This document shows, in pieces, positions 23,889 to 34,469 of a DNA stretch of 64,000 nt (position 1 is its first letter; every line of letters starts with the position of its first letter). The notes under the pieces were generated by a model, which made no database searches, had not been told where the DNA came from, and saw only the letters and a program-made list of their open reading frames with translations. This stretch comes from Monoplex corrugatus. Taxonomy: Eukaryota; Mollusca; Gastropoda; Littorinimorpha; Ranellidae. Made by a program: the position numbers and the translations under genes. The stretch lies in the NCBI GenBank assembly GCA_030674185.1, contig JAPXFY010000022.1, positions 1,858,356 through 1,922,355 of the forward strand, read 5' to 3'.

Positions 23889-24011
23889 TGCGTGTGTGTG
23901 CGTGCGTGCATGCGTGCGTGCTTGCGTGTGTGTCTGCTTCAGCGCTTAGATTTGATTTTATCAAGATTTTGCGCTATATAAATATTGTAATTATTATTAT
24001 AATTATTTATT
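23330..24011 (+). mobile_element. 5'-truncated CR1/L2-like LINE, 3' end
   Basis: An open frame at 23329-23664 encodes the C-terminal block of the reverse transcriptase polyprotein (LHWLPVSKRIQYKL, LNTYGPRAFSVSGPLSW, LKTHLFSSA). The 3' UTR has a poly-C run, a GT/GC microsatellite, GCGCTATATAAATATTG and an ATTATT tail. It is nearly identical, base for base, to 56095-56746 and is the same family, truncated on insertion. Confidence 0.92.
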
Positions 24012-24345
24012 ATTATGTTGAACATTGTGAAATGTGATTGGATTGTTATATATTATAAGTGTTCATTGGTCTGTTCTATTATGTTGAACATTGTGAAATG
24101 TGATTGGATTGTTATATATTATAAATGTTCATTGGTCTGTTCTATTAATGTTGAACATTGTGAAATGTGATTGGATTGTTATATATTATAAATGTTCATT
24201 GGTCTGTTCTATTAATGTTGAACATTGTGAAATGTGATTGGATTGTTATATATTATAAGTGTTCATTGGTCTGTTCTATTAGTGTTGAACATTGTGAAAT
24301 GTGATTGGATTGTTATATATTATAAATGTTCATTGGTCTTTGCCC
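24012..24345. repeat. Minisatellite, about 66 bp unit, 5 copies
   Basis: The unit is GTTGAACATTGTGAAATGTG then ATTGGATTGTTATATATTAT and GTTCATTGGTCTGTTCTATTA. Confidence 0.93.
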
Positions 24346-24516
24346 ACTAAGTCCAAGACTGTCAAATCTGCTGTCTTGTTTGCAGAGGTAGATGAGGTGA
24401 CTGAATGGATGGTTGTGTGTGATTGGGGAAAACACATAGAACACACACCTACACAGAGTTTACATCATACCTCTAGTCTTCTGTCTTTCATTCTCTTTCT
24501 GTCAGCCACTGAAGAA
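24346..24516. other. Unique intron sequence
   Basis: Nothing recognised. Confidence 0.5.
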
Positions 24517-24932
24517 CAGGGCTTAAAACAGGAGGAGGAAAAAACCACTGAAACTAGGGGGGCCCAGGGGCATGCTCTCCCTGGGAAAATTTTTTAAAAA
24601 CCAAGTGTAAATCTATGCCATTTCGCGCGTCAACTTTCTGAAGCGTCCACTCCCATTTCCACTTGTTTTTAATGAAAGAATTGTCAAAAGTCTTGACCCG
24701 CTTGAACAATGTCTGCGCGCACCGCCATTTTGTTTTTTCCAAGAAGTCCGTCCGGAAACTTCTTCCAAGAAAAATCAGGGGCCATAACTTGTGCGCCGTT
24801 GCTATGAACACTTGCAAGCCGATCACGGATGCCTTGCTCCTTTCGTTTTTTTTTTTCTTTTTCTTTCTTTTTTTTTTTTTGACAAACTGAAATTGCGGAA
24901 TTCCGCCCAGACGCGGAACGTTTTAAGCCCTG
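24517..24932. mobile_element. 416-bp non-autonomous TIR element
   Basis: It starts CAGGGCTTAAAAC and ends GTTTTAAGCCCTG, an exact 13-bp inverted repeat. Inside, AGGGGGGCCCAGGGGCATGC then TCTCCCTGGGAAAATTTTTTA matches the block in the element at 19119-19466. A T-rich run lies at 24847-24880. No clear target duplication was seen. It lies 60 bp from the exon 6 donor. Confidence 0.8.
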
Positions 24933-24992
24933 CATAAACCACCTTTGTAACACGGAGAGACATGACAACACATAAAGGGAAAAGCCACTCAC

Positions 24993-25070
24993 GGAGATCA
25001 TTCTGGAGATCTTCCCTTCAAAGCCAGTGGCGTTGTCCACCACGTCAAAGTAGGGATGACCCACCCACGC
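24993..25070 (-). CDS. ttd14: ttd14 exon 6
   Basis: Acceptor TTTGATGACAG ends at 25071 and donor GTGAGT starts at 24992. It is phase 0 at both ends with 26 codons: [20 protein letters not shown] and [18 protein letters not shown] is a family signature near the end of the NadR/AAA_28-like domain. Confidence 0.94.
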
Positions 25071-25084
25071 CTGTCATCAAACAG

Positions 25085-28000
25085 TCCTCAGTCAGTCACA
25101 ATGACACACCCTGACACCACACTCAGCCATTGTTCAGCACAATGATACACAACAACCATTGTTCAGTCACAATGATACAGACACCACATTCAGCCATTGT
25201 TAGGTCACAATGATACACAACCATTGTTCAGTCACAATGATACACAACCATTGTTCAGTCACAATGATACACAACAACCATTGTTCAGTCACAATGATAC
25301 ACACTGACACCACATTCAGCTATTGTTCAGTCACAATGATACACACTGACACCACACTCACCCATTGTTCAGTCACAATGATACACACTAACACCACACT
25401 CAGCCATTGTTCAGTAACAATGATACCACACTCAGCCATTGTTCAGTCACAATGATACACACTGACACCACATTCAGCCATTGTTCAGTCACAATGATAC
25501 ACACTGACACCACATTCAGCCATTGTTCAGTCACAATGATACACACTGACACCACATTCAGCCATTGTTCAGTCACAATGATACACACTGACACCACATT
25601 CAGCCATTGTTCAGTCACAATGATACACACTGACACCACATTCAGCCATTGTTCAGTCACAATGATACACACTGACACCACATTCAGCCATTGTTCAGTC
25701 ACAATGATACACACTGACACCACATTCAGCCATTGTTCAGTCACAATGACACACACTGACACCACACTCACCCATTGTTCAGTCACAATGATACACACTG
25801 ACACCACATTCAGCCATTGTTCGGTCACAATGATACACACTGCCACACTCAGCCATTGTTCAGACACAATGATACATACTGACACCACACTCACCCATTG
25901 TTCAGTCACAATGATACACACTGATACCACATTCAACCATTGTTCAGTCACAATGATACACACTGAACCACATTCAGCCATTGATCAGTCACAATGACAC
26001 ACACTGACACCACATTCAGCCATTGTTCAGTCACAATGATCACACAACACCCATTCAGCCATTGTTCAGTCACAATGATACACACTCACACCACATTCAG
26101 CCATTGTTCAGTCATAATGATACTGACAGTGACACCACATTCAGCCATTGTTCAGTCACAATGATACACACACTCACACCACATTCAGACATTGTTCAGT
26201 CACAATGATACACACTCACACCACATTCAGCCATTGTTCAGTCATAATGATACTGACAGTGACACCACATTCAGCCATTGTTCAGTCACAATGATACACA
26301 CACTCACACCACATTCAGACATTGTTCAGTCACAATGATACACACTCACACCACATTCAGCCATTGTTCAGTCATAATGATACTGACAGTGACACCACAT
26401 TCAGCCATTGTTCAGTCACAATGATACACACACTCACACCACATTCAGACATTGTTCAGTCACAATGATACACACTGACACCACATTCAGCCATTGTTCA
26501 GTCACAATGATTCACACTGACACCACACTCAACCATTGTTCAGTCACAATGATACACTGACACCACATTCAGCCATTGTTCAGTCACAATGACACACACT
26601 GACACCACATTCAGCCATTGTTCAGTCACAATAATATACACACTGACACCACATTCATCCATTGTTCAGTCACAATGATACACAGTGACACCACATTCAG
26701 CCATTGTTCAGTCACAATGACACGCACTGACACCACATTCATCCATTGTTCAGTCACAATGATACACACTGACACCACATTCATCCATTGTTCAGTCACA
26801 ATGACACCACACTCAGCCATTGTTCAGTCACAATGATACACAGTGACACCACATTCATCAATTGTTCAGTCACAATGACACCACACTCAGCCATTGTTCA
26901 GTCACAATGACACCACACTCAGCCATTGTTCAGTCACAATGATACACTGTGACACCACATTCATCCATTGTTCAGTCACAATGACACCACATTCATCCAT
27001 TGTTCAGTCAAATGATACACACTGACACCACATTCAGCCATTGTTCAGTCACAATGATACACACTGACACCACATTCAGCCATTGTTCAGTCACAATGAC
27101 ACACACTGACACCACATTCAGCCATTGTTCAGTCACAATGACACACACTGACACCACACTCAGCCATTGTTCAGTCACAATGACACATAGTGACACCACA
27201 TTCAGCCATTGTTCAGTCACAATGACACACACTGACACCACATTCAGCCATTGTTCAGTCACAATGACACACACTGACACCACATTCAGTCACAATGACA
27301 CACTGACACCACATCCAGCCATTGTTCAGTCACAATGATACACAGTGACACCACATTCAGCCATTGTTCAGTCACGACACACAGTGACACCACATTCAGC
27401 CACTGTTCAGTCACAATGACACACTGTGACACCACATTCAGCCATTGTTCAGTCACAATGATACACAGTGACACCACATTCAGCCATTGTTCAGTCACAA
27501 TGACACACACTGACACCACATTCAACCACTGTTCAGTCACAATGACACACTGTGACACCACATTCAGCCATTGTTCAGTCACAATGACACACACTGACAT
27601 CACATTCAGCCATTGTTCTGTCACAATGATACACACTAACACCACATTCAGCCATTGTTCAGTCACAATGATACACTGACACCACATTCAGACATTGTTC
27701 AGTCACAATGATACACACTAACACCACATTCAACCATTGTTCATTCACAATGATACACACAGTGACACCACATTCAGCCATTGTTCAGTCACAATGACAC
27801 ACAGTGACACCACATTCAGCCATTGTTCATTCACAATGACACACAGTGACACCATATTCAGCCATTGTTCAGTCACAATGATACACACTAACACCACATT
27901 CAGCCATTGTTCATTCACAATGATACACACAGTGACACCACATTCAGCCATTGTTCAGTCACAATGACACACACTGACACCACATTCAACCATTGTTCAG

Positions 28001-28330
28001 TCACAATGACACACAGTGACACCACATTCAGCCATTGTTCATCACAATGATACACACTGACACCGCATTCAGCCATTGTTCAGTCACAATGATACACACT
28101 GACACCGCATTCAGCCATTGTTCAGTCACAATGATACACACACTGACACGCATTCAGCCATTGTTCAGTCACAATGATACACACTGACACCGCATTCAGC
28201 CATTGTCAGTCACAATGATACACACTGACACCACATTCAGCCATTGTTCAGTCACATGATATACACTGACACACATTCAGCCATTGTTCAGTCACATGAT
28301 ATACACTGACACCGCATTCATGCCATTGTT
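25085..28330. repeat. Minisatellite, about 42 bp unit, about 78 copies
   Basis: The unit is CATTGTTCAGTCACAATGAT then ACACACTGACACCACATTCAGC. Variants are ATAC/ACAC, CACTG/CAGTG and deletions. A higher-order repeat lies at 26083-26470. The left edge is about 20 bp above the exon 6 acceptor, and the word TCATTGTGACTGA is shared between that edge and the unit. Confidence 0.95.
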
Positions 28331-29081
28331 CATTCTCTTTCTGTGCATCGTTTCTCATTTGCAGTCTGTGTCCACTTTCAAGGTATACAAACTGACTTCT
28401 TCATATGATGACTATCTTATCATTATTATTACTATTAGATACTCTCATTCTCCTCTTTACCGTACTGTCTGCATTGTATTGATGTGTGTGCTTGTGTCAC
28501 ATAATATTCTCTGTGTGTTGTGTGTGTGTGTGTGTGTGTGTACGTGTGTGTGTGTATGTGAGAGAGAGAGAGAGAGTGTAAGTGTGCGTGCGTGTGTGTG
28601 ATATGTGTGTGTGTGTGTGCGTCTGTGTGTACATGTTCACATGGAAGAGTGTTTTCCCATCATAAACAAATGTTGGTTTCTTGTCTTGTTCTATGTCATA
28701 CCACTGATAAAACGCCGACTTCTATCTTTGGCTATGCACTCTTGTGTACAGCACAAATGGTTTGGGCATTTGCTTCCAAGATTATTGCACTATACAAGGT
28801 CAAGGTCACATGAACTTTCCAAAAACACTTTCTCAAAACTTCAAAAATATTTTAACAATGTTTTCACTGTTGTGACAGTTTACCAAATGTTACTGCATGC
28901 CAAGTTTCACTTCAATCGAAGGTCATAGTGACCTTACAAAGTACAATATCTGGATTTTGTGTGATAATTTTTGCATAAAAGGAAAACTGGTAAAATGGCT
29001 TGACAATCTTGCTTGTCTTCTCAAAACAAAACAAGCCATGACCAACAAGACGTGAAGTAAAACACCCACATTGGCAGTCAC
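28331..29081. other. Intron 5 segment with GT/GA runs and AGGTCA motifs
   Basis: GT and GA runs lie at 28508-28620. AAGGTCAAGGTCACATGA at 28796 and AAGGTCATAGTGACCTT at 28919 bracket about 120 bp. This pattern looks like a dispersed molluscan-type repeat. No gene is recognised. Confidence 0.5.
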
Positions 29082-29269
29082 CGCATCCACGGCTCTGGCG
29101 GAGTCTAGCCCCTCATGACGAGTCTGGTGCCCCTGCAGCGTGTAGAAGTCCTCGGCACCCTTGGCGGCGGACACCATGTGAATGATCTGGTTGTAGCGCT
29201 TGTCACGCAGGTCAACGTCGTGCCAGTTGTTCTTCGCCTTCATCTTCTCCCACGCTTCTCGCGACAAAT
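29082..29269 (-). CDS. ttd14: ttd14 exon 5
   Basis: Acceptor TTGCATGCAG ends at 29270 and donor GTGACT starts at 29081. It enters in phase 1, completing a tyrosine, and leaves in phase 0. The 62 full codons include LSREAWEKMKAKNNW, VDLRDKRYNQIIHMVSAAKG, AEDFYTL and TRHEGLDSAR. This is the largest exon and the most diagnostic block of the AAA_28-like domain. Confidence 0.95.
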
Positions 29270-30330
29270 CTGCATGCAAATATGTCACGTAAGTGAACAG
29301 TAAAATAATGTCAAAGACTTTCTCATAACCCTGTAATGGTCAAGAGTGAGGTGGTAGAGACCTCAACAATTCTCACCATCAATGTTATCTGGACAGTGCC
29401 CATCCCTCTCCCTCACTGATTCAACTTCCCTGACCCTGAACAGGGTCATCACCTTAACCCCTTCAGTGCCAAGTACATTGTTTTGCTAGTGTAAGCTTTT
29501 TGCCAAGCGATTTTGGCTTGGGTAGGGTAATAATTAACAACAAATTCTAGCATGCACATTATTGCATGAAAGTAATCATAACCCTTTTTTCTGTAAGGGA
29601 AATGAAAAGACTATCCATTTATGATATTCTAACTGTATTTGACACTTAAGATAGTGAAGAATGGGTCATAAAATTGACATAAATAAATTTCACACAATTT
29701 TTTTGTTATACATTATGGATGAGTAATATAAAAAAACAGAATATTCCAAGAAAATATATATACAAAAGTATTGGTGTCTCCAAACACTATGTGCATATAA
29801 AGTACTGAATAGTAACACACACGCACACATACACACACACATACACACACACGCACGCAACACACACACACAAACACACACACACACACACACACAACAC
29901 ACACACACACACACACATACACCACACACACACACACACACATACACACACACACATACACACATACACACACACACACACATTCAGTGTCTCACTGCCA
30001 TGCCCACATCTCTTTTTATTTCCTCCCAAACCAGAGAAACACTGACAGTAGACAGAAAACTCAATAATTTTGATAACCACGTGTTGCACTGGGCTCTCGT
30101 GTCTAAGCTGGCCATGTGACACCCGCTATAAACAAGCTTCACTGACTGAATGTCTGGCATGACAGCTGACAGCTGTAAACAAAACCTCCATCTCATCATC
30201 ACTCTCCTCCTGCCCCCTTCCCTGTCAGCCAGTCTGATGTGTGGGTCAGTCACAGTTAACCCCAAGCATGTCTCAATGTGTGCTGTGATGAAACAGCTAA
30301 ACCCTTTGGCAACACACTGTCTCTCTCACA
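29270..30330. other. Intron 4 segment with (CA)n
   Basis: It contains a TTAACCCCTTCAGTGCC motif at 29454 (possible TTAA-type element end), AT-rich sequence, and a CA microsatellite at 29816-29983. The 30000-30330 part reads open in places but has no recognised similarity. Confidence 0.55.
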
Positions 30331-31990
30331 GTACATGGCCCAGTCGAAGCATCACAGCACTTGGCCCAGTCAAAGCATTGTGGTCAGGCACACTGTCTCT
30401 CTCACAGCACTTGGCCCAGTCAAAGCATCACAGCACATGGCCCAGTCAAATGCATTGTCGTCAGGCACGCTGGTCTCTCTCACAGCACTTGGCCCAGTCA
30501 AAGCATCCAGCACTTGGCCAGTCAAAGCATCACAGCACTGGCCAGTCAAGCATCACGCACTGGCCCAGTCAAAGCATCACAGCACATGGCCCAGTCAAAG
30601 CATCACAGCACATGGCCCAGTCAAAGCATCACAGCACATGGCCCAGTCAAAGCATCACAGCACATGGCCCAGTCAAGCATCACAGCACATGGCCCAGTCA
30701 AAGCATCACAGCACTTGGCCCAGTCAAAGCATCACAGCACATGGCCCAGTCAAAGCATCACAGCACTTGGCCCAGTCAAAGCATCACAGCACATGGCCCA
30801 GTCAAAGCATCACAGCACTTGGCCCAGTCAAAGCATCACAGCACTGGCCCAGTCAAAGCATCACAGCACATGGCCCAGTCAAAGCATCACAGCACTGGCC
30901 CAGTCGAAGCATCACAGCACATGGCCCAGTCAAAGCATCACAGAGCATTGGCCCAGTCAAAGCATCACAGCACTTGGCCCAGTCAAAGCATCACAGCACA
31001 TGGCCTCAAGCTCAGCATTGGCCCAGTCAAAGCATCACAGCACATGGCCCAGTCAAAGCATCACAGCATGGCCCAGTCAAAGCATCACAGCACATGGCCC
31101 AGTCAAAGACATCACAGCACATTGGCCCAGTCAAAGGCATCAAGCATCAGCATGGCCCAGTCAAAGCATCACAGCACATTGGCCCAGTCAAAGCATCACA
31201 GCACTGGCCCAGTCAAGCATCACAGCACTGGCCATAATGCAGTCATCAAGCACTGCAGTCAAAGTCAGCACATGGCCCAGTCAAAGCATCACAGCACATG
31301 GCCCAGTCAAAGCATCACAGCACATGGCCCAGTCAAAGCATCACAGCACATGGCCCAGTCAAAGCATCACAGCACTTGGCCCAGTCAAAGCATCACAGCA
31401 CATGGCCCAGTCAAAGCATCACAGCACATGGCCCAGTCAAAGCATCACAGCACTGGCCCAGTCAAAGCATCACAGCACATGGCCCAGTCAAAGCATTGTC
31501 GTCAGGCAAGCTGTCTGTCTCACAGCACATGGCCCAGTCAAAGCATTGTCGTCAGGCACGCTGTCTGTCTCACAGCACATGACCCAGTCAAAGCATTGTC
31601 GTCAGGCACGCTGTCTGTCTCACAGCACTTGGCCCAGTCAAAGCATTGTCGTCAGGCAAGCTGTCTGTCTCACAGCACTTGGCCCAGTCAAAGCATTGTC
31701 GTCATGGCACGCTGTCTGTCTCACAGCACTTGGCCCAGTCAAAGCATTGTCATCAGGCACGCTGTCTGTCTCACAGCACTTGGCCCAGTCAAAGCATTGT
31801 CGTCAGGCACGCTGTCTGTCTCACAGCACTTGGCCCAGTCAAAGCATTGTCATCAGGCACGCTGTCTGTCTCACAGCACTTGGCCCAGTCAAAGCATTGT
31901 CGTCAGGCACGCTGTCTGTCTCACAGCACTTGGCCCAGTCAAAGCATTGTCGTCAGGCACGCTGTCTGTCTCACAGCACTTGGCCAGTCA
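30330..31990. repeat. Minisatellite, 26 bp unit grading into a 50 bp unit
   Basis: From 30330 to 31490 the unit is mainly ACATGGCCCAGTCAAAGCAT then CACAGC (about 45 copies, alternating ACATGG/ACTTGG). From 31490 to 31990 the unit includes CATTGTCGTCAGGCACGCTG then TCTGTCTCACAGCACTTGG (about 10 copies). The left edge at 30340-30480 carries the compound form, so the short unit is probably a deletion derivative of the long one. Confidence 0.94.
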
Positions 31991-32249
31991 AAGCAATGTC
32001 GTCAGGCAATGTGGAAGACAGGTCATCTCTGAGGGGGTAGTTACAAACACCACAGTGCAGTGACCATAGAAAAGTGTGATTGGCTGCCGACCTCATGCAT
32101 AATTCATGTAGATGGACAGAGCTTTCTGATTCATGTGAATTGGGATTCCCCAGCTTAAAAATGGATGCAGGAAAATTCTTGATGTGATGTGAACATACAT
32201 ATACATTGTTGACAAATGAAATACACATTATCTTATCATATACAGACAT
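31991..32249. other. Unique intron sequence
   Basis: Nothing recognised. Confidence 0.5.
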
Positions 32250-32425
32250 CAACGGGAAAGCTGGAGGGAAAGAGAGCACCAGGTAGACCCAGGGAGAAAA
32301 TGCTGGACGGACTTGCAGAGTGGCTGGGGACGAGGAGGGTGGGGGAGATGTAGGGGCAACAAGAGATAGAGACAGATGGAAGTCCATGATCGCCAACGCC
32401 ATGCGGCAGGGCACCTGATGATGAT
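32250..32425 (+). mobile_element. RTE-like LINE remnant, C-terminal end
   Basis: Plus-strand translation gives GKLEGKRAPGRPREKMLDGL then AEWLGTRRVGEM and a stop. After a frame shift it gives ATRDRDRWKSMIANAMRQGT and TGATGATGAT. The GKR-GRPRE-ML and RDRDRWKSMIANA pattern is the usual C-terminal tail of RTE/BovB-like non-LTR polyproteins, which end in a TGA/ATG repeat. It is broken by a stop and a frameshift and has no catalytic part. Confidence 0.72.
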
Positions 32426-32699
32426 ATAGACATCCATAGCACTGAAGAGGTTAATTACCACAAAATGTGGAACAATTTTTAAATGCTATGACGATGACGT
32501 CAACAGGGGGGATAATAATGATGCTTTGAAGTTCCGTTTAGGATTAGGACTGCATGATGAGGCTGCACTCTACGCTTACCATCAATCATTACTATCATAA
32601 AATATCCTGACATCACCCAGGCCTGAGGGATACAAACACCTGCAGTTTGGTCAAGACGTATAAACAACACCCTCAATGATGCATCCTAGATAAAGACTC

Positions 32700-32868
32700 G
32701 ACTGTGTGCTCCCAGTTTTCCAATGAGCTATAATACACTCAACTCTGGGAAGCAGCCAACAAAGGCTGAAAAATGTCATAGTGACTGTGACGAGACTGAC
32801 AGGGATTCGAACCCACAACTGTCCAGACGGTAGTCCATTGCACTAACCACTGCACACAGTGACTGGTG
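32700..32868 (-). mobile_element. tRNA-derived SINE
   Basis: On the minus strand, GTGGTTAGTGCAATGGA (A box) is followed by GTGGGTTCGAATCCC (exact B box). A body follows with GTCACAGTCACTATGACATT and AACAAAGGC-type sequence. The 32-bp array begins just before its head. Confidence 0.78.
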
Positions 32869-32884
32869 CACACATACAAAGTAT

Positions 32885-33838
32885 TTCTGAAGCCAGGAAC
32901 CACGACATGACACAGTGAAATCTTTACAGAACCACGACATGACACAGTGAAATCTTTACAGAACCACGACATGACACAGTGAAATCTTTACAGAACCACG
33001 ACATGACACAATGAAATCTTTACAGAACCAGGACATGACACAGTGAAATCTTTACAGAACCACGACATGACACAATGAAATCTTTACAGAACCACGACAT
33101 GACACAGTGAAATCTTTACAGAACCACGACATGACACAGTGAAATCTTTACAGAACCACGACATGACACAGTGAAATCTTTACAGAACCACGACATGACA
33201 CAGTGAAATCTTTACAGAACACGACATGACACAATGAAATCTTTACAGAACCAGGACATGACACAGTGAAGTCTTTACAGAACCACGACATGACACAGTG
33301 AAATCTTTACAGAACCAGGACATGACACAGTGAAATCTTTACAGAACCAGGACATGACACAGTGAAATCTTTACAGAACCAGGACATGACACAGTGAAAT
33401 CTTTACAGTCTTTACAGAACCAGGATATGACACAGTGAAATCTTTACAGTCTTTACAGAACCAGGACATGACACAGTGAAATCTTTACAGTCTTTACAGA
33501 ACCAGGACATGACACAGTGAAATCTTTACAGAACCACGACATGACACAGTGAAATCTTTACAGTCTTTACAGAACCAGGACATGACACAGTGAAATCTTT
33601 ACAGTCTTTACAGAACCAGGACATGACACAGTGAAATCTTTACAGAACCAGGACATGACACAGTGAAGTCTTTACAGAACCAGGACATGACACAGTGAAA
33701 TCTTTACAGAACCACGACATGACACAGTGAAATCTTTACAGAACCAGGACATGACACAGTGAAATCTTTACAGAACCAGGACATGACACAGTGAAATCTT
33801 TACAGAACCAGGACATGACACAGTGAAATCTTTATAGT
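32885..33838. repeat. Minisatellite, 32 bp unit, about 30 copies
   Basis: The unit is CCACGACATGACACAGTGAA then ATCTTTACAGAA. Variants are CCAGGACATG and an added TCTTTACAG (about six copies at 33400-33610). Confidence 0.95.
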
Positions 33839-33949
33839 CTTATAGTCATTTCTTTTGCCACAATGGATATATTTACCATGTCAAACTTGGGCCGCTCTGT
33901 CCACTGAGAGCGCAATACCATTTGTCCTTTTTGGACCAACATACTTCAA

Positions 33950-34315
33950 AAGGCAAGAGGGCTAATTATCTTGGACGGACCTGGGAAGATGGTTAACAAG
34001 GTGAAGGACAGATACAGAAGCTGGTGAACAGGGTGAGGAATTAACAGGATTAGGAAGATGGTTAACAAGGTGAAGGACAGATACAGAAGCTGGTGGATAG
34101 GGTGAGGGATTAACAGGATTAGGAAGATGGTTAACAAGGTGAAGGACAGATACAGAAGCTGGTGGATAGAGTAGGATTAACAGATAGGAAGATGGTCAAA
34201 AGGTGAAGGACAGATACAGAAGCTGATGGATAGGGTGAGGGATTAACAGGATTAGGAAGATGGACAAGGTGAAGGACATGGAAGCTGGTGGACAGGGTGA
34301 GGGATTAACAGGATG
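33950..34315. repeat. About 69 bp repeat, 5 copies
   Basis: The unit is GAAGATGGTTAACAAGGTGA then AGGACAGATACAGAAGCTGG and TGGATAGGGTGAGGGATTAAC. The TGGATAGGGTGAGGGA part matches the arm of the palindromic TTAA element. Confidence 0.9.
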
Positions 34316-34333
34316 AAATCACAAGTGACTGAC

Positions 34334-34462
34334 ATGCTGAGCCGTCCATGACCCCGCGGTCACAAATAAGGAGAACGTTCTGTTTCCGATGGTCTGCCAG
34401 CTTGTGAAACGTGTTTTCCACCGTTATCATGGTGTTGATCACGTCTTCCTGGAACTGAAACA
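34334..34462 (-). CDS. ttd14: ttd14 exon 4
   Basis: Acceptor TTTGTTTCAG ends at 34463 and donor GTCAGT starts at 34333. It enters in phase 1 (completing a valine) and leaves in phase 1. The 42 full codons include FQFQEDVINTMITVENTF, KLADHRKQNVLLICDRG and VMDGSA. VLLICD is the Walker B-type strand (fragment residues 77-82), and the DRG that follows is conserved in Ttd14 and NadR-like kinases. A second in-frame-looking AG, seven bases on, would break the phase, so the first is chosen. Confidence 0.95.
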
Positions 34463-34469
34463 CTGAAAC

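Noticed and set aside
30150..32063. 637- and 559-codon frames in the 30.3-32.0 kb array
   Set aside because: Reading of the 26/50-bp repeat; overlapping frames are open at once and no domain is present.
32700..32868. Possible tRNA gene from the exact B box
   Set aside because: The cloverleaf cannot be closed with proper acceptor and anticodon stems, and a SINE body follows.
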